From NCBI RefSeq assembly GCF_014698505.1, contig NZ_JACJTD010000012.1, positions 107,434 to 171,433 of the forward strand: a stretch of DNA of 64,000 nucleotides. Reading direction: 5' to 3'. Source of the stretch: Nostoc foliaceum FACHB-393. Its GTDB lineage: Bacteria; Cyanobacteriota; Cyanobacteriia; Cyanobacteriales; Nostocaceae. Shown here one piece after another: positions 1 to 8,460 of this stretch (its first letter is position 1; the number at the start of each line of letters is the position of its first letter). The notes beneath the pieces were generated by a model that worked only from the letters and a program-made list of their open reading frames with translations, searched no databases and was not told the origin of the DNA. The position numbers and the translations under genes were made by a program.

Positions 1-963
1 AGCTACAAAGCCGGGAGATCCCCCCAAAGCCGAGATTTCTAAAACAGATAATCCAGGAATTTGACTGATTCTGGTTCTAGCTTCTTCAGCAAGTTGCAAA
101 GTGCGAGACATCAGTATTTTTCCCTGGAGTGCCATTTGCTGACGCGCTGCATCTAAAGAAGCTAAAAGTAAATAACTAGGACTGGTAGATTGTACGAGTT
201 GCAAAGCTTTACTGATGCGATCGCAATCTATCCGATTACCTTGAATGTGGAGCATCGATGCCTGTGTCATCGCACCGAGTACTTTATGGATGGATTGTAC
301 AGTTAAATCAGCACCTGCGGCTAAGGCTGGAGTGGGTAATTCTGGATGAAAGGCAAAGTGTGCGCCGTGTGCTTCATCTACGAGTAGAGGAATATTATAT
401 TGATGTGTAATGTTGGCGATCACACTCAAATTTCCACAAACGCCGTAATATGTTGGATAAACTGTCAACACTGCTTTGGCATCTGGATGTTGTTGGAGTG
501 CAGATTGTACAGCTTCAGGTGTGATGCTATGAGCAATATCTAAAACTGGATCGTATTCAGGATTAAGAAAAATTGGTATTGCACCTGAGAGAATTAAACC
601 TGCGATCGCAGAAGAATGCACATTTCGAGGCAGAATAATTTTATCGCCCGTCCCACAGGTTGCGAGAATTGCCGCTTCAATCCCACAGGTAGAACCATTG
701 ACAAGGAACCATGTTTGCGAAGCGCCAAATGCCTCAGCCGCCAGTTGTTGTGCTTCTTGAATAACGCCTTGGGGTGCAAAGAGATTATCTAAATCTGCTA
801 ATTCGGTTAAATCAGCGCGAAAGACGGCTTTACCAAATAAGTCAGCCAAGGATTGAGAAATTCCCTCACCTTGTTTATGCCCTGGAGTGTAAAAAGGTGC
901 ATGGAGTCTTGCTGCATTGATTTTTAAGGCATCTAATAAAGGTGTTTGATTTTGATTGAGCAT
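1..963 (-). CDS. Orn/Lys/Arg decarboxylase family protein (partial, 3' end outside window)
   Basis: The reading frame is open from an ATG at 963 to the window edge (321 codons seen). The protein begins MLNQNQTPLLDALK and continues with HAPFYTPGHKQG, a typical N-terminus of the cyanobacterial aminotransferase-like Orn/Lys/Arg decarboxylases. The PLP pocket is visible: DEAHGAH supplies the aspartate that contacts the pyridine nitrogen, and SIHKVLGAMTQ carries the Schiff-base lysine. The family decarboxylates basic amino acids to polyamine precursors (cadaverine, putrescine or agmatine); substrate cannot be told from this part. The small C-terminal domain lies outside the window. A 101-bp TIR element sits just upstream of the start. 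Confidence 0.85.
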   Translation of the reverse strand, partial: MLNQNQTPLLDALKINAARLHAPFYTPGHKQGEGISQSLADLFGKAVFRADLTELADLDNLFAPQGVIQEAQQLAAEAFGASQTWFLVNGSTCGIEAAILATCGTGDKIILPRNVHSSAIAGLILSGAIPIFLNPEYDPVLDIAHSITPEAVQSALQQHPDAKAVLTVYPTYYGVCGNLSVIANITHQYNIPLLVDEAHGAHFAFHPELPTPALAAGADLTVQSIHKVLGAMTQASMLHIQGNRIDCDRISKALQLVQSTSPSYLLLASLDAARQQMALQGKILMSRTLQLAEEARTRISQIPGLSVLEISALGGSPGFVA

Positions 964-1012
964 TTTTGAAGAAACGAACCCTCAATGATAAAATTTAAAG
1001 TCATTCATAGAC

Positions 1013-1113
1013 CAATACAGTTCAGATAAGCCCAAAACACTTGTAGAGACGGCGATTTATCGCGTCTCGAAAACCCAAAATTGTTGCCAGTAGCCCTTAA
1101 CTGAACCGTATTG
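1013..1113. repeat. MITE-like element, family A (CAATAC termini), copy 1
   Basis: A 101-bp element bounded by imperfect terminal inverted repeats, CAATACAGTTCAGATAAG at the left and the complement of CTTAACTGAACCGTATTG at the right. The core carries the arm TGTAGAGACGGCGATTTATC. Related copies lie at 13438-13530 (left end only) and 59611-59744 (complete). No coding capacity. Confidence 0.7.
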
Positions 1114-1207
1114 ATTCATAGACGATGGAAAAGTTTAAATATTGGATACTATAGTCGCAACAAAAAGGTTGCGTTGTGTGCCTTATCTAATTCTTTACTT
1201 TAAATAA

Positions 1208-3997
1208 TTAGCTTCTTACTGCACGCTCTCTCACCCATTGTTTTAACAGAGGAATTTCAAAATCATATCCTCCATTGGTTTTTTGTAAAATATGATAACG
1301 CAACAAGCGGGTTAATACCTTTTCAGCAATTTCTGTAGTTATAGGTAATAAAATATCTGTTCTGGCAACTTGTAATAGTAATTCTTGACCAATTACTATT
1401 TCTTCTGGTGTAGTTCCTGTAAATTCTGTCCAAATATTTGTAAAATAAGGTTGACCGTAAATAAATCCGTCATTAATAGAAGCTTCCAATAGTTCAGCAG
1501 TAATAAAATCAGTATGGTTCAAGTTAGCTTGATTCACCATTGATGCGCCCAATAATTGTAGGCAGTAAGGGTGACAATTGGTAAGCATTAATACTTCTTT
1601 TACAATGCCTGGAGCGTAACGTAGTGTAAAAGCTGGATCTGGATTAAGCAGTAAGTCCTCAGCTTCGTTAGGTTCAAGATAAAGCATTTCTATCGGGACA
1701 ACGCTGATAAAATAGCTACTCCAATTTGGGCCTAATTCCTCTAAAGTTTGCACCCCAGAAAAGAGAAAACCGAGTTGTTCATAATGTTGAATTAAGTGGC
1801 GCAGTTCGTCAAATAAACGTAAAGTTATCTGTCCCTTTTGGATGGCTGTACCGATTTTTTCAAATTCATCAAGATTGAGAAGGATGCGCCGTTCTCCGAT
1901 TTGGGCAAGTGCTTCATCCAACCAATCTTCTAAAGTGGTATAGGGACTAGCTGGAAAATCGGTGCGTTTAGGAATGTTTGGTAATTGAACGCCTTGACTT
2001 TTGCAGTCTTTATGAATTGCACGGACTAAGCCAAAGCAAAAATCAGATTCGCTGGTGGTAATGGCGGAACTTTGCATATCCACAAATACAGGGAGGATAT
2101 CACTGGGAAGCAGGCGGGGAAAGTTATACAAAAAAGAAGTTTTACCACAACGACGGGGGCCATGCAGCACAAGGGTAGGTCGGTCGCGGTCTAAAACTCG
2201 ACGGACAATTTCATTGGCAAATTTCTGACGACCTTTAAACAAGTTTTTTTGCTCAAGTCGCACCGGATTTCCATATTGGAATGGGTTGATTAGTTCGCCT
2301 TCAGAGAGTTTGCGTTGTTCATTTTGTTCCAGTTCAATAACCCTTTGCCAATGTTCTAGTACAGGTGCCCAGCGTTTGATGGCTTCGTCTTTAAGTCCCA
2401 GAGAAGATAATTGAGATTGTAATCGAACAAGCTTGTTATTGATTTTTTCCAATCCTCGTTCTCGTAGGTGTAGATTTTCATTTTCGAGTGCAGATTGAAT
2501 ATCTTGAATAATAGTTTGCAAACGAGGAAGAAGGATAGAAAGTTCAGATTTAACCCTTGGTAAAGGTGTTTCTGGAGTGGGGGTATCACTGTCAGAATCG
2601 AGGTGATAGAAGGGGGAAATCAGGAAGGGTAATATGGGATGGTTTGAGTTGGCAGTAAAGATTAGTTCTGGAATACTTTGAATTTGCTTGAGTTGGTCAG
2701 CGACAATTTGTGGTAAGGCATTTTGCAGGGTTATTTGAAATCCTGGTAAGGAAAAAGTTTGGGTATATTGAAAGATTGTTAAGGCTTGTTGAGGTCTTTC
2801 ACGAAATTCAGAAACAAGAAGTTGAGCATGATTAGGTAAAGGTATCCACAAGAGTTCGCTAGTGTAAGGAGGTAATTGAAAAAGTATTTTTGCTGTTTGG
2901 GGACGTAACCACCTAATTGTTGAATCTGAAAATCTGAAAAGTTTTAGTAAAGAATTAGGGGATGTATAATAACCACCTAAAAAAATAAAGCTATAATCAG
3001 GAAATATTCTGTAATAGCTGACTAAGGTTACAGCGATCATTAATGCTGAAAGCCATCCTAAATTTAGGGCACAAAGAGCTATTAAAATCACTGTAGTGGT
3101 CATCAAAACCGTGTTATCTTTTGCTGGTGCAAGAGCGAAAGCGATTAAACTTGCAACAACCGAAAACCAAGTAAGCGGTAAAGTAGCAACTCCCTCCACG
3201 ACTCCCACCACTCCGACCGCCACGACTCCCACTACTCCGACCACCAGGACTCCCCCCACTCCGACCGCCACTGCGACCGCCACGACTTCCCCCACGACTC
3301 CTTGCACGATGACCATCATTCCGATCACCACGATGACCGCCATGACGACCGCATTATCACTATTTTTTATACTTTCGATTGCTAAAAATAGGAGAAAGCC
3401 TGTTATTCCACTTACTAACAATAGGAACAACCAGTTTTGAGTTACTAACCACGTTCCTAACATCACATTGATTGTTCCTCCCACGACCATCACATTACGA
3501 GTAAGAGAAAGATGTTTTTTTAACAGTTGCATTAACCAAACAGTTAATGATATAGATACTCCGAAAACTGCGAGACCTACGATTTGAGCTAAAAAAGGTA
3601 AAACTTTAATAGCTTCTATTAAGCCCTTTAACCAACTATCAGGCTGATTTAATACAACTATCAACCACAACAAGGGGATAACCAGTCCTAAAGGTAAAAA
3701 GAAAACTCCTGTCGCATAAGCAATTAACATTACACAAGGTAACTGTAACCAATCTAATAATTGATTATGCTCAATTAGCTTTAAAAAAAGAGGGATATTA
3801 GAAATAAATAATAGTAATAGATACTGAGTAGTAAATCGGAAGTTTCCTAAAAATAAAATATCAAAAAAATCTGTGTTTTGTCTACGTCCATTTTTCTCTT
3901 CTTGAGGCAACCATTCATTCATTCGTTGTTGAAGCCTTGAAGGACAAAACATTGCCCACCAAAATAGTTCCCAAGTTTCTCGCAAAAACAGTAACAT
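1208..3997 (-). CDS. Membrane-anchored AAA/STAND-type ATPase of a trypsin-Trypco1 operon
   Basis: 929 aa. Roughly the first 380 residues contain many hydrophobic segments, including an unusual run built almost only of Val, Gly and Ala (about residues 225-280). The C-terminal half is a P-loop ATPase with Walker A GPRRCGKT near residue 610 and Walker B ILLNLDEFEKIG near 702, followed by a helical/winged-helix-like end. The lead-in NPFQYGNPVRL..GRQ closely matches NPFEYGLPVPP..GRR in the upstream trypsin-ATPase, so the two ATPase modules are paralogous. It is the last gene of the operon, 37 bp behind its neighbour. Inferred role: a membrane-located switch or effector in a conflict system. The exact ATPase clade (STAND, ORC/CDC6-like or AAA_16) cannot be fixed by eye. 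Confidence 0.75.
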   Translation of the reverse strand: MLLFLRETWELFWWAMFCPSRLQQRMNEWLPQEEKNGRRQNTDFFDILFLGNFRFTTQYLLLLFISNIPLFLKLIEHNQLLDWLQLPCVMLIAYATGVFFLPLGLVIPLLWLIVVLNQPDSWLKGLIEAIKVLPFLAQIVGLAVFGVSISLTVWLMQLLKKHLSLTRNVMVVGGTINVMLGTWLVTQNWLFLLLVSGITGFLLFLAIESIKNSDNAVVMAVIVVIGMMVIVQGVVGEVVAVAVAVGVGGVLVVGVVGVVAVGVVGVVEGVATLPLTWFSVVASLIAFALAPAKDNTVLMTTTVILIALCALNLGWLSALMIAVTLVSYYRIFPDYSFIFLGGYYTSPNSLLKLFRFSDSTIRWLRPQTAKILFQLPPYTSELLWIPLPNHAQLLVSEFRERPQQALTIFQYTQTFSLPGFQITLQNALPQIVADQLKQIQSIPELIFTANSNHPILPFLISPFYHLDSDSDTPTPETPLPRVKSELSILLPRLQTIIQDIQSALENENLHLRERGLEKINNKLVRLQSQLSSLGLKDEAIKRWAPVLEHWQRVIELEQNEQRKLSEGELINPFQYGNPVRLEQKNLFKGRQKFANEIVRRVLDRDRPTLVLHGPRRCGKTSFLYNFPRLLPSDILPVFVDMQSSAITTSESDFCFGLVRAIHKDCKSQGVQLPNIPKRTDFPASPYTTLEDWLDEALAQIGERRILLNLDEFEKIGTAIQKGQITLRLFDELRHLIQHYEQLGFLFSGVQTLEELGPNWSSYFISVVPIEMLYLEPNEAEDLLLNPDPAFTLRYAPGIVKEVLMLTNCHPYCLQLLGASMVNQANLNHTDFITAELLEASINDGFIYGQPYFTNIWTEFTGTTPEEIVIGQELLLQVARTDILLPITTEIAEKVLTRLLRYHILQKTNGGYDFEIPLLKQWVRERAVRS
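3185..3350. repeat. GC-rich degenerate tandem repeat inside the membrane ATPase gene
   Basis: A stretch of short degenerate units of the type ACTCCGACCGCCACGACTCC, repeated with variations. On the coding (minus) strand it encodes the Val-Gly-Ala-rich segment of the 929-aa ATPase. Base composition is clearly more GC-rich than the surrounding gene. Slippage-prone, so probably variable in length between strains. Confidence 0.7.
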
Positions 3998-4034
3998 TTT
4001 TTATATTTAATGTTTGAATCTTTGGCTTATTGCT

Positions 4035-5618
4035 TTATCTTTGACCTTTCACAAACTCTGCAAAAACACTGCTAAATAAACCCCCATTCTTCCGTAATAA
4101 CCCATGACGCTGAAGCCTATCTACAATTCCCAGATCGGGAATAGGTAAATTACTCTCTCCTAACTCATAACGCAATGCTAAACGTTCACCTTTGGTTAAA
4201 TCTTTCCAAAGTTCTTCAAAACGAGGCTTTGCTTGAAAATTAAACTCATTTTTAGCTATTTCTTGATTCCTATTTTGCCACAACATCGCCCCCGCCATCT
4301 GCACATAATAGGGCAACCCTCCTGCTAACTCATCCACCCATTGTAATACCGCAGAATTAGGCAGAAATTCTTTCTGTCCTTTCTGGATGATGCTTTGCCA
4401 AGCTTGCTTTTCTAATGCCCCTAAAATAGTCGTACTGAAAATATTGGCAAAGGGAGAACCCAGACTCAAAGTTTCGTAAACTTCATTAAGAGGGCGTTTA
4501 CTGGCAATTACCATTGTTAATAAACCCGCAGAAGCCTTAGAACGCCAATCTTCTCCCCAATCCTGAAACAATTCCAATCTATCTTTTTTACTAGCAATGG
4601 CTTCAAACTCATCCAATAAAATAATTAAACGATACCCTTCATCTACTAACACCTGTAAGCCATCTTCTACTGCAAAGCCATCTTCATTATCTTTCTTTGA
4701 CCAAGGAAAATTCCCTGTTAGTTTGTGAATCCCTCGCCTTAAGCCTTCAATAATCCCCTCTGGAGTATGAAAATTCCCATTTGTTAAATCTAAGAAAACA
4801 ACTAAAGGCTTTTGTTCTGGCGAACAAAATTCGCTGGTTCTTTCTCTGATATATCGCAATACAGAAGTTTTTCCATTGCGCCGCAAGCCTACTAAATTGA
4901 CACATTGAGGACTAATCGCGCCAATGCGGTTTTTAATCTCTAAAATCTCTTTTCTCCGCCCGTAAAAACGTTGTGGAGGAACAGGAAGTCCATATTCAAA
5001 TGGATTATCACCTTTGGGCTTGGGCTGATGAAATTGTTTATTAAGTAAGGCAATTTTGGGAAACTGTTGCACAATAACTTGAGCTGAAACTGCCCGCCCA
5101 CCTAAATCGTTACCCTCATCACGGGAAAGATGCACTATTCCACAAACTTTACCTGTTAGTAAATTTAACAAAGGCGAGCCACTAAAGCCTGAGATAACTT
5201 GCCCTTGCTTTAACTTATAGAGAATAATATCCTGCTTAAAACTTATTCCTTCATATTTAAAGCTTGCTGAATCTCCCTGTGAATAATCAACTTCGCTATT
5301 CTTGGGATAACCAAAAATATATAAGTCATCGTTGGTCTTGGGTTCTGTGTCATCCAATTCAACACAGGGATGATCCAAACAATCTTTGTCCAGTTGTAAA
5401 AGGGCTAAATCAAGGGGATATTTGCATAATTGTGTAACTTTAGCTGTGTAATTCTGGTTTCCCGCTTTCCAGAATACTTCCACAGGGTTATCTTTCGCAG
5501 ATTCGACTACATGGGCGCAGGTGAGAATCCAATTCGGTGCAACAAAAAAACCAGTTCCTTGACTACTGGCAACATTTAAACGCACTGTACAGCGTTGTAA
5601 ATAGTCTTCGTTACCCAT
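4035..5618 (-). CDS. Trypsin-like serine protease fused to an AAA/STAND-type ATPase
   Basis: 527 aa. The N-terminal domain is a chymotrypsin-fold protease without a signal peptide: catalytic His36 (TCAHVV), Asp70 (YPLDLALL) and Ser146 (GFSGSP). The C-terminal domain is a P-loop ATPase, Walker A GLRRNGKT at 244-251 and Walker B IILLDEFEA at 332-340. The absence of a secretion signal points to a cytoplasmic, regulated protease. It starts 60 bp after the Trypco1-like gene and ends 37 bp before the membrane ATPase, all on one strand. The combination trypsin + Trypco + NTPase is known from the biological conflict systems described by Kaur, Burroughs, Iyer and Aravind; assignment to them is by recall of architecture. 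Expected activity: proteolysis of a partner or host protein after the ATPase senses invasion or stress. Confidence 0.85.
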   Translation of the reverse strand: MGNEDYLQRCTVRLNVASSQGTGFFVAPNWILTCAHVVESAKDNPVEVFWKAGNQNYTAKVTQLCKYPLDLALLQLDKDCLDHPCVELDDTEPKTNDDLYIFGYPKNSEVDYSQGDSASFKYEGISFKQDIILYKLKQGQVISGFSGSPLLNLLTGKVCGIVHLSRDEGNDLGGRAVSAQVIVQQFPKIALLNKQFHQPKPKGDNPFEYGLPVPPQRFYGRRKEILEIKNRIGAISPQCVNLVGLRRNGKTSVLRYIRERTSEFCSPEQKPLVVFLDLTNGNFHTPEGIIEGLRRGIHKLTGNFPWSKKDNEDGFAVEDGLQVLVDEGYRLIILLDEFEAIASKKDRLELFQDWGEDWRSKASAGLLTMVIASKRPLNEVYETLSLGSPFANIFSTTILGALEKQAWQSIIQKGQKEFLPNSAVLQWVDELAGGLPYYVQMAGAMLWQNRNQEIAKNEFNFQAKPRFEELWKDLTKGERLALRYELGESNLPIPDLGIVDRLQRHGLLRKNGGLFSSVFAEFVKGQR

Positions 5619-5678
5619 TAATTGCTCTCACCTAACATCTTTGTAAAAAGATTACCACAACTCTAAGATAATCAACTT

Positions 5679-5990
5679 TTATTTACCCCATTCCATCGTA
5701 ATTTCCAAGTTAGCTGTGCCTGTTCCTTTCACAATTAAAGCGGTTAGTTGTCCTGACTCAACTCCAATTTGTAAACCTAGTTTGACACTAAATTTATCTG
5801 GTTTGACTGTCTCGCTAATATCTTTTAATGTACCTGCGACATCTTCAGCAATGGATTTAATAATTTCTGTCGCTTGTTTAAAGACTCTGGTTTCAGCAGA
5901 AACAGGTTGTTCTCCTATAGGCGTAACCTCTACTTTAATTATTTTGCCGTCAGAAAGTTCAAAAGAAATAATTTTGGTTTTATCTACCAT
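5679..5990 (-). CDS. Trypco1-like (CU044_2847 family) small protein
   Basis: 103 aa, first gene of the protease-ATPase operon. It begins with a beta-rich segment FELSDGKIIKVEV, has a central helix (FKQATEIIKSIAEDVAGTLKD) and ends with KFSVKLGLQIGVESGQ and LEITMEWGK. This order (ELxDG..VEV, helix, hydrophobic LGL, acidic TMEW end) fits the trypsin-co-occurring domain family 1. The family has no known enzyme activity; it is proposed to be an adaptor or target of the linked trypsin. Homology was judged by eye only. Confidence 0.7.
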   Translation of the reverse strand: MVDKTKIISFELSDGKIIKVEVTPIGEQPVSAETRVFKQATEIIKSIAEDVAGTLKDISETVKPDKFSVKLGLQIGVESGQLTALIVKGTGTANLEITMEWGK

Positions 5991-6283
5991 ACTTTATTTT
6001 TTATGTTAGTTTTTCGTGCAAGAATATTCCTAAATAATGGAAAGAAAATATATGGTATTGTTACATTTTTCGGACGCAATTAATTTGAGTATAGTAATGA
6101 TTATTAATATACTACACGTTACTTTGAACGTTTCATTTTTTGAAAGGTTTCAGAACTTTATAAGCAGTAATTACAGCCTAAATATTTTATATAGCGGTTC
6201 TCGGTTGAGTTAGGTACAAGAACCCCACCCCCAACCCCTCTCGAAAAGCAAAGCTGTTTCATTCACTCAAAAACTCCAAAAAT
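5991..6283. promoter_or_regulatory. Upstream region of the protease-ATPase operon
   Basis: AT-rich DNA with no plausible gene. The operon promoter must lie here on the minus strand, but I cannot assign -35/-10 boxes confidently. A partial family B element end (TATAGCGGTTCTC) occurs at about 6190, followed by a C-rich repeat (ACCCCACCCCCAACCCC) common in Nostoc. Confidence 0.3.
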
Positions 6284-6523
6284 ACTTGTGTTCTGGACGA
6301 AAGGACTTGTGTTCTGGACGAAAAGGCTCGTGTTCTGAACGAAAGGACTTGTGTTCTGGATGAAAGGACTTGTGTTCTGGACGAAAAGGCTCGTGTTCTG
6401 AACGAAAGGACTTGTGTTCTGGACGAAAAGGCTGGTGTTCTGAACGAAAGGACTTGTGTTCTGAACGAAAGGACTTGTGTTCTGAATGAAAGGACTTGTG
6501 TTCTGAACAAAAGGACTTGTGTG
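6284..6523. repeat. 21-bp minisatellite, about 11 units
   Basis: Contiguous 21-bp units of the type AAGGACTTGTGTTCTGGACGA, alternating with the variant AAAGGCTCGTGTTCTGAACGA. There are no spacers, so it is not a CRISPR array. Because 21 is a multiple of three, two frames on the minus strand stay open and give heptapeptide repeats (such as FVQNTSP or SFRTQVL), but neither looks like a real gene. It lies between the protease-ATPase operon and the dipeptidase gene. Confidence 0.85.
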
Positions 6524-6709
6524 TACACCGTAGGTTCTTTGAGAGGGGACTATGATGTACCTTATGTGATTAGGAAAGGCTACATAACTTAAGGATTGAG
6601 AAAAATTGGTATTGCACGCAGAGGCGCAAAGAACGTAGAAGAATAAGAGACTCGTTACGCAAAATACTATGCTTGCGTTAAAATCCGTAAGTCCTGCATA
6701 GCTGACTAG

Positions 6710-7417
6710 ATGAGACCCTATCATCAAATTCCGATTTTTGAGTGTGGTGAACCACTAACGGAGATTCCTTTAGAATTATTTGCCGTGGAATCTCCCCATC
6801 CTTATGAAAAATTGGGTGCGCCCTATGGCGATCGCTCCCCTTATTATCTCCGTCAAAGCATTATTGAAAATTTGATCCAAGCGCAAAATTATCTTCAACT
6901 GTTGCATCCCAACTGGCGTATTCAAATTTTTGATGCTTATCGTCCAGTAGCAGTCCAGCAGTTTATGGTAGATTACAGCTTCGCCCAAGCAGTGCAGGAT
7001 AGAGGACTGACTGAAGTGGAGTTATCACCAAACCAACGCCAAGAGGTTTGGGAAGCGGTTTATACAATTTGGGCTGTGCCAAGTTTAGATGAAAAAACTC
7101 CGCCTCCTCATAGTACAGGTGCGGCGGTAGATGTAACGCTAGTAGATGATGCAGGGAAAATAGTGAATATGGGTTCGCCGATTGATGAAATGTCAGAGCG
7201 ATCGCATCCCGATTATTATGCCAATAGCGATCGCCCAGAAGCCCAAAATTATCATGCCCACCGTCAGCTATTGCAAGATGTAATGTTAAAAGTCGGCTTT
7301 CAACGCAATCCTAGAGAATGGTGGCATTTTTCTATTGGCGATCAAATGTGGGCTTGGCTGAATAATCAATCCAATCCAGCCAATCCTGCCACAGCACGTT
7401 ATGGCCGTCTTGCATAG
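6710..7417 (+). CDS. ddpX: D-alanyl-D-alanine dipeptidase (peptidase M15D, VanX/DdpX type)
   Basis: 235 aa. The zinc site and active-site residues of M15D are all present: Arg78 (DAYRP), His134 and Asp141 (HSTGAAVD), Glu203 and His206 (EWWHF). The enzyme hydrolyses free D-Ala-D-Ala dipeptide, recycling D-Ala from murein turnover. No cleavable signal peptide is seen, consistent with a cytoplasmic enzyme. It stands alone on the plus strand, ending 5 bp before the convergent tspO gene. With no vanH/vanA neighbours this is a housekeeping dipeptidase and not a vancomycin resistance gene. Confidence 0.88.
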   Translation: MRPYHQIPIFECGEPLTEIPLELFAVESPHPYEKLGAPYGDRSPYYLRQSIIENLIQAQNYLQLLHPNWRIQIFDAYRPVAVQQFMVDYSFAQAVQDRGLTEVELSPNQRQEVWEAVYTIWAVPSLDEKTPPPHSTGAAVDVTLVDDAGKIVNMGSPIDEMSERSHPDYYANSDRPEAQNYHAHRQLLQDVMLKVGFQRNPREWWHFSIGDQMWAWLNNQSNPANPATARYGRLA

Positions 7418-7422
7418 ATGCG

Positions 7423-7896
7423 TTATGCATCTTGAGGATTTAACTCTTTTAACTCGTCGGTAGTGTAAGTACCAATAGGAGTCCAAATTAGATAAGGAAG
7501 GAGTAACAGCGCCGCCATTAGAGAAATCGGCAAAACGCAGATTGCCAGGACAACACCTGAAATCAAACCGATTAGCCCAAGAACTTCCCCAGCTTTGAGA
7601 CTGCGAAACCTCAACATTATAGGTATGTAGGCGACGGTGATAATTTCCACTAAGAGGTACAAAGCCATTAGTAGCCAAGTAACTAGGCTTCCGGGATTTT
7701 TTTCCCAGACAATATAGGCTGAAGCTGCACCGCAAATAAAAATCACAGTCCAGATGAGGGGAATTAACGGCTCAAAAACTAGCCAGCGAGGGCGACTTAA
7801 CTTTGCAAACCATTTAACATCACGCGGCGTGATCAAGAAACTACCAAGGGCGATGAAGAAAGTTACAGCCCCAATTATTATCCAAGATGGAATCAT
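7423..7896 (-). CDS. tspO: TspO/MBR family membrane protein (copy 1)
   Basis: 157 aa from the ATG at 7896; an in-frame start at 7935 would add 13 residues that the paralogue lacks, so 7896 is preferred. Five hydrophobic segments and the family signature are visible: PRWLVFEPLIPLIWTVIFIC and then SAYIVWEK. TspO proteins bind tetrapyrroles and have been linked to porphyrin handling and stress responses in the outer or cytoplasmic membrane. The next gene upstream (7987-8460) is a close paralogue in the same orientation with the identical C-terminal end NPQDA, indicating a tandem duplication. Confidence 0.85.
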   Translation of the reverse strand: MIPSWIIIGAVTFFIALGSFLITPRDVKWFAKLSRPRWLVFEPLIPLIWTVIFICGAASAYIVWEKNPGSLVTWLLMALYLLVEIITVAYIPIMLRFRSLKAGEVLGLIGLISGVVLAICVLPISLMAALLLLPYLIWTPIGTYTTDELKELNPQDA

Positions 7897-7986
7897 AATG
7901 CACTCAAGTTTTGTGTATTTTGTCAAGTCATACACTGCAAGTTTGACAAGTTAGGGCATAGGTTGAATCATTCGCTGGTGCGAATC

Positions 7987-8460
7987 TTAGGCATCTTGAG
8001 GATTGAGACTAATCATCTGCCAAGTGGTATAAGTACCAATGGGACTCCACAGGAAATAAGGAACTAGTAGCAATGCTGCCCAACCAGAAATGCTTAAGAC
8101 TGCAAGTATTAAGAAAGCACAAATGATAAAACCTGTGCCACCAAGAATTGTTCCCACTTTCAGACTGCGAAGCCTAAACATTACAGGCGTATAGGCAATG
8201 GTAATAATTTCTAACAGCAGATATAAACCCATGATTAACCAGGTTGAGGTGCTTCCTGGATCTTTTTCCCAGATAATATAAGCCGACCAAGCACCGCAAA
8301 TAAATATTACAGTCCAGATAATTGGAATCGCACCCTCAAAAGTTAGCCATCTCGGTCGTTGTAAGCGCTTGAACCATTGGCGATCGCTAGGCGTAATCAC
8401 GTTAGCTGCTAAAGCAACTAAGAAAGCCACACCCCCAATCACCATCCAAGATTTAATCAT
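7987..8460 (-). CDS. tspO: TspO/MBR family membrane protein (copy 2)
   Basis: 157 aa, five membrane segments, PRWLTFEGAIPIIWTVIFIC followed by SAYIIWEKDPG. Same length, same start context (MIKSW/MIPSW) and same C-terminal NPQDA as copy 1, 90 bp downstream. Proposed tetrapyrrole-binding membrane protein. The two copies have diverged mainly in the last two membrane segments, so they may not be functionally identical. The 300 bp upstream contain an inverted repeat built on GGGCATTGGGGA and its complement at about 8595-8655, one of several such dispersed repeats in the window. Confidence 0.87.
   Translation of the reverse strand: MIKSWMVIGGVAFLVALAANVITPSDRQWFKRLQRPRWLTFEGAIPIIWTVIFICGAWSAYIIWEKDPGSTSTWLIMGLYLLLEIITIAYTPVMFRLRSLKVGTILGGTGFIICAFLILAVLSISGWAALLLVPYFLWSPIGTYTTWQMISLNPQDA

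Noticed and set aside
3096..3440. Thr/Pro-rich 114-codon frame on the plus strand
   Set aside because: It is the antisense of the repeat coding for the Val/Gly-rich segment of the membrane ATPase; composition follows from the repeat, with no start context.
6284..6523. CRISPR array
   Set aside because: The repeats are contiguous without spacers, and no cas genes are nearby.
6259..6727. Two minus-strand frames of 89 and 154 codons with heptapeptide repeats
   Set aside because: They exist because the 21-bp minisatellite has no stop in these frames; no recognised domain, and the longer one overlaps the start of the dipeptidase gene.
6710..7417. Vancomycin resistance (vanX) interpretation
   Set aside because: No vanH/vanA or vanRS genes nearby; free-standing M15D dipeptidases are common in cyanobacteria.
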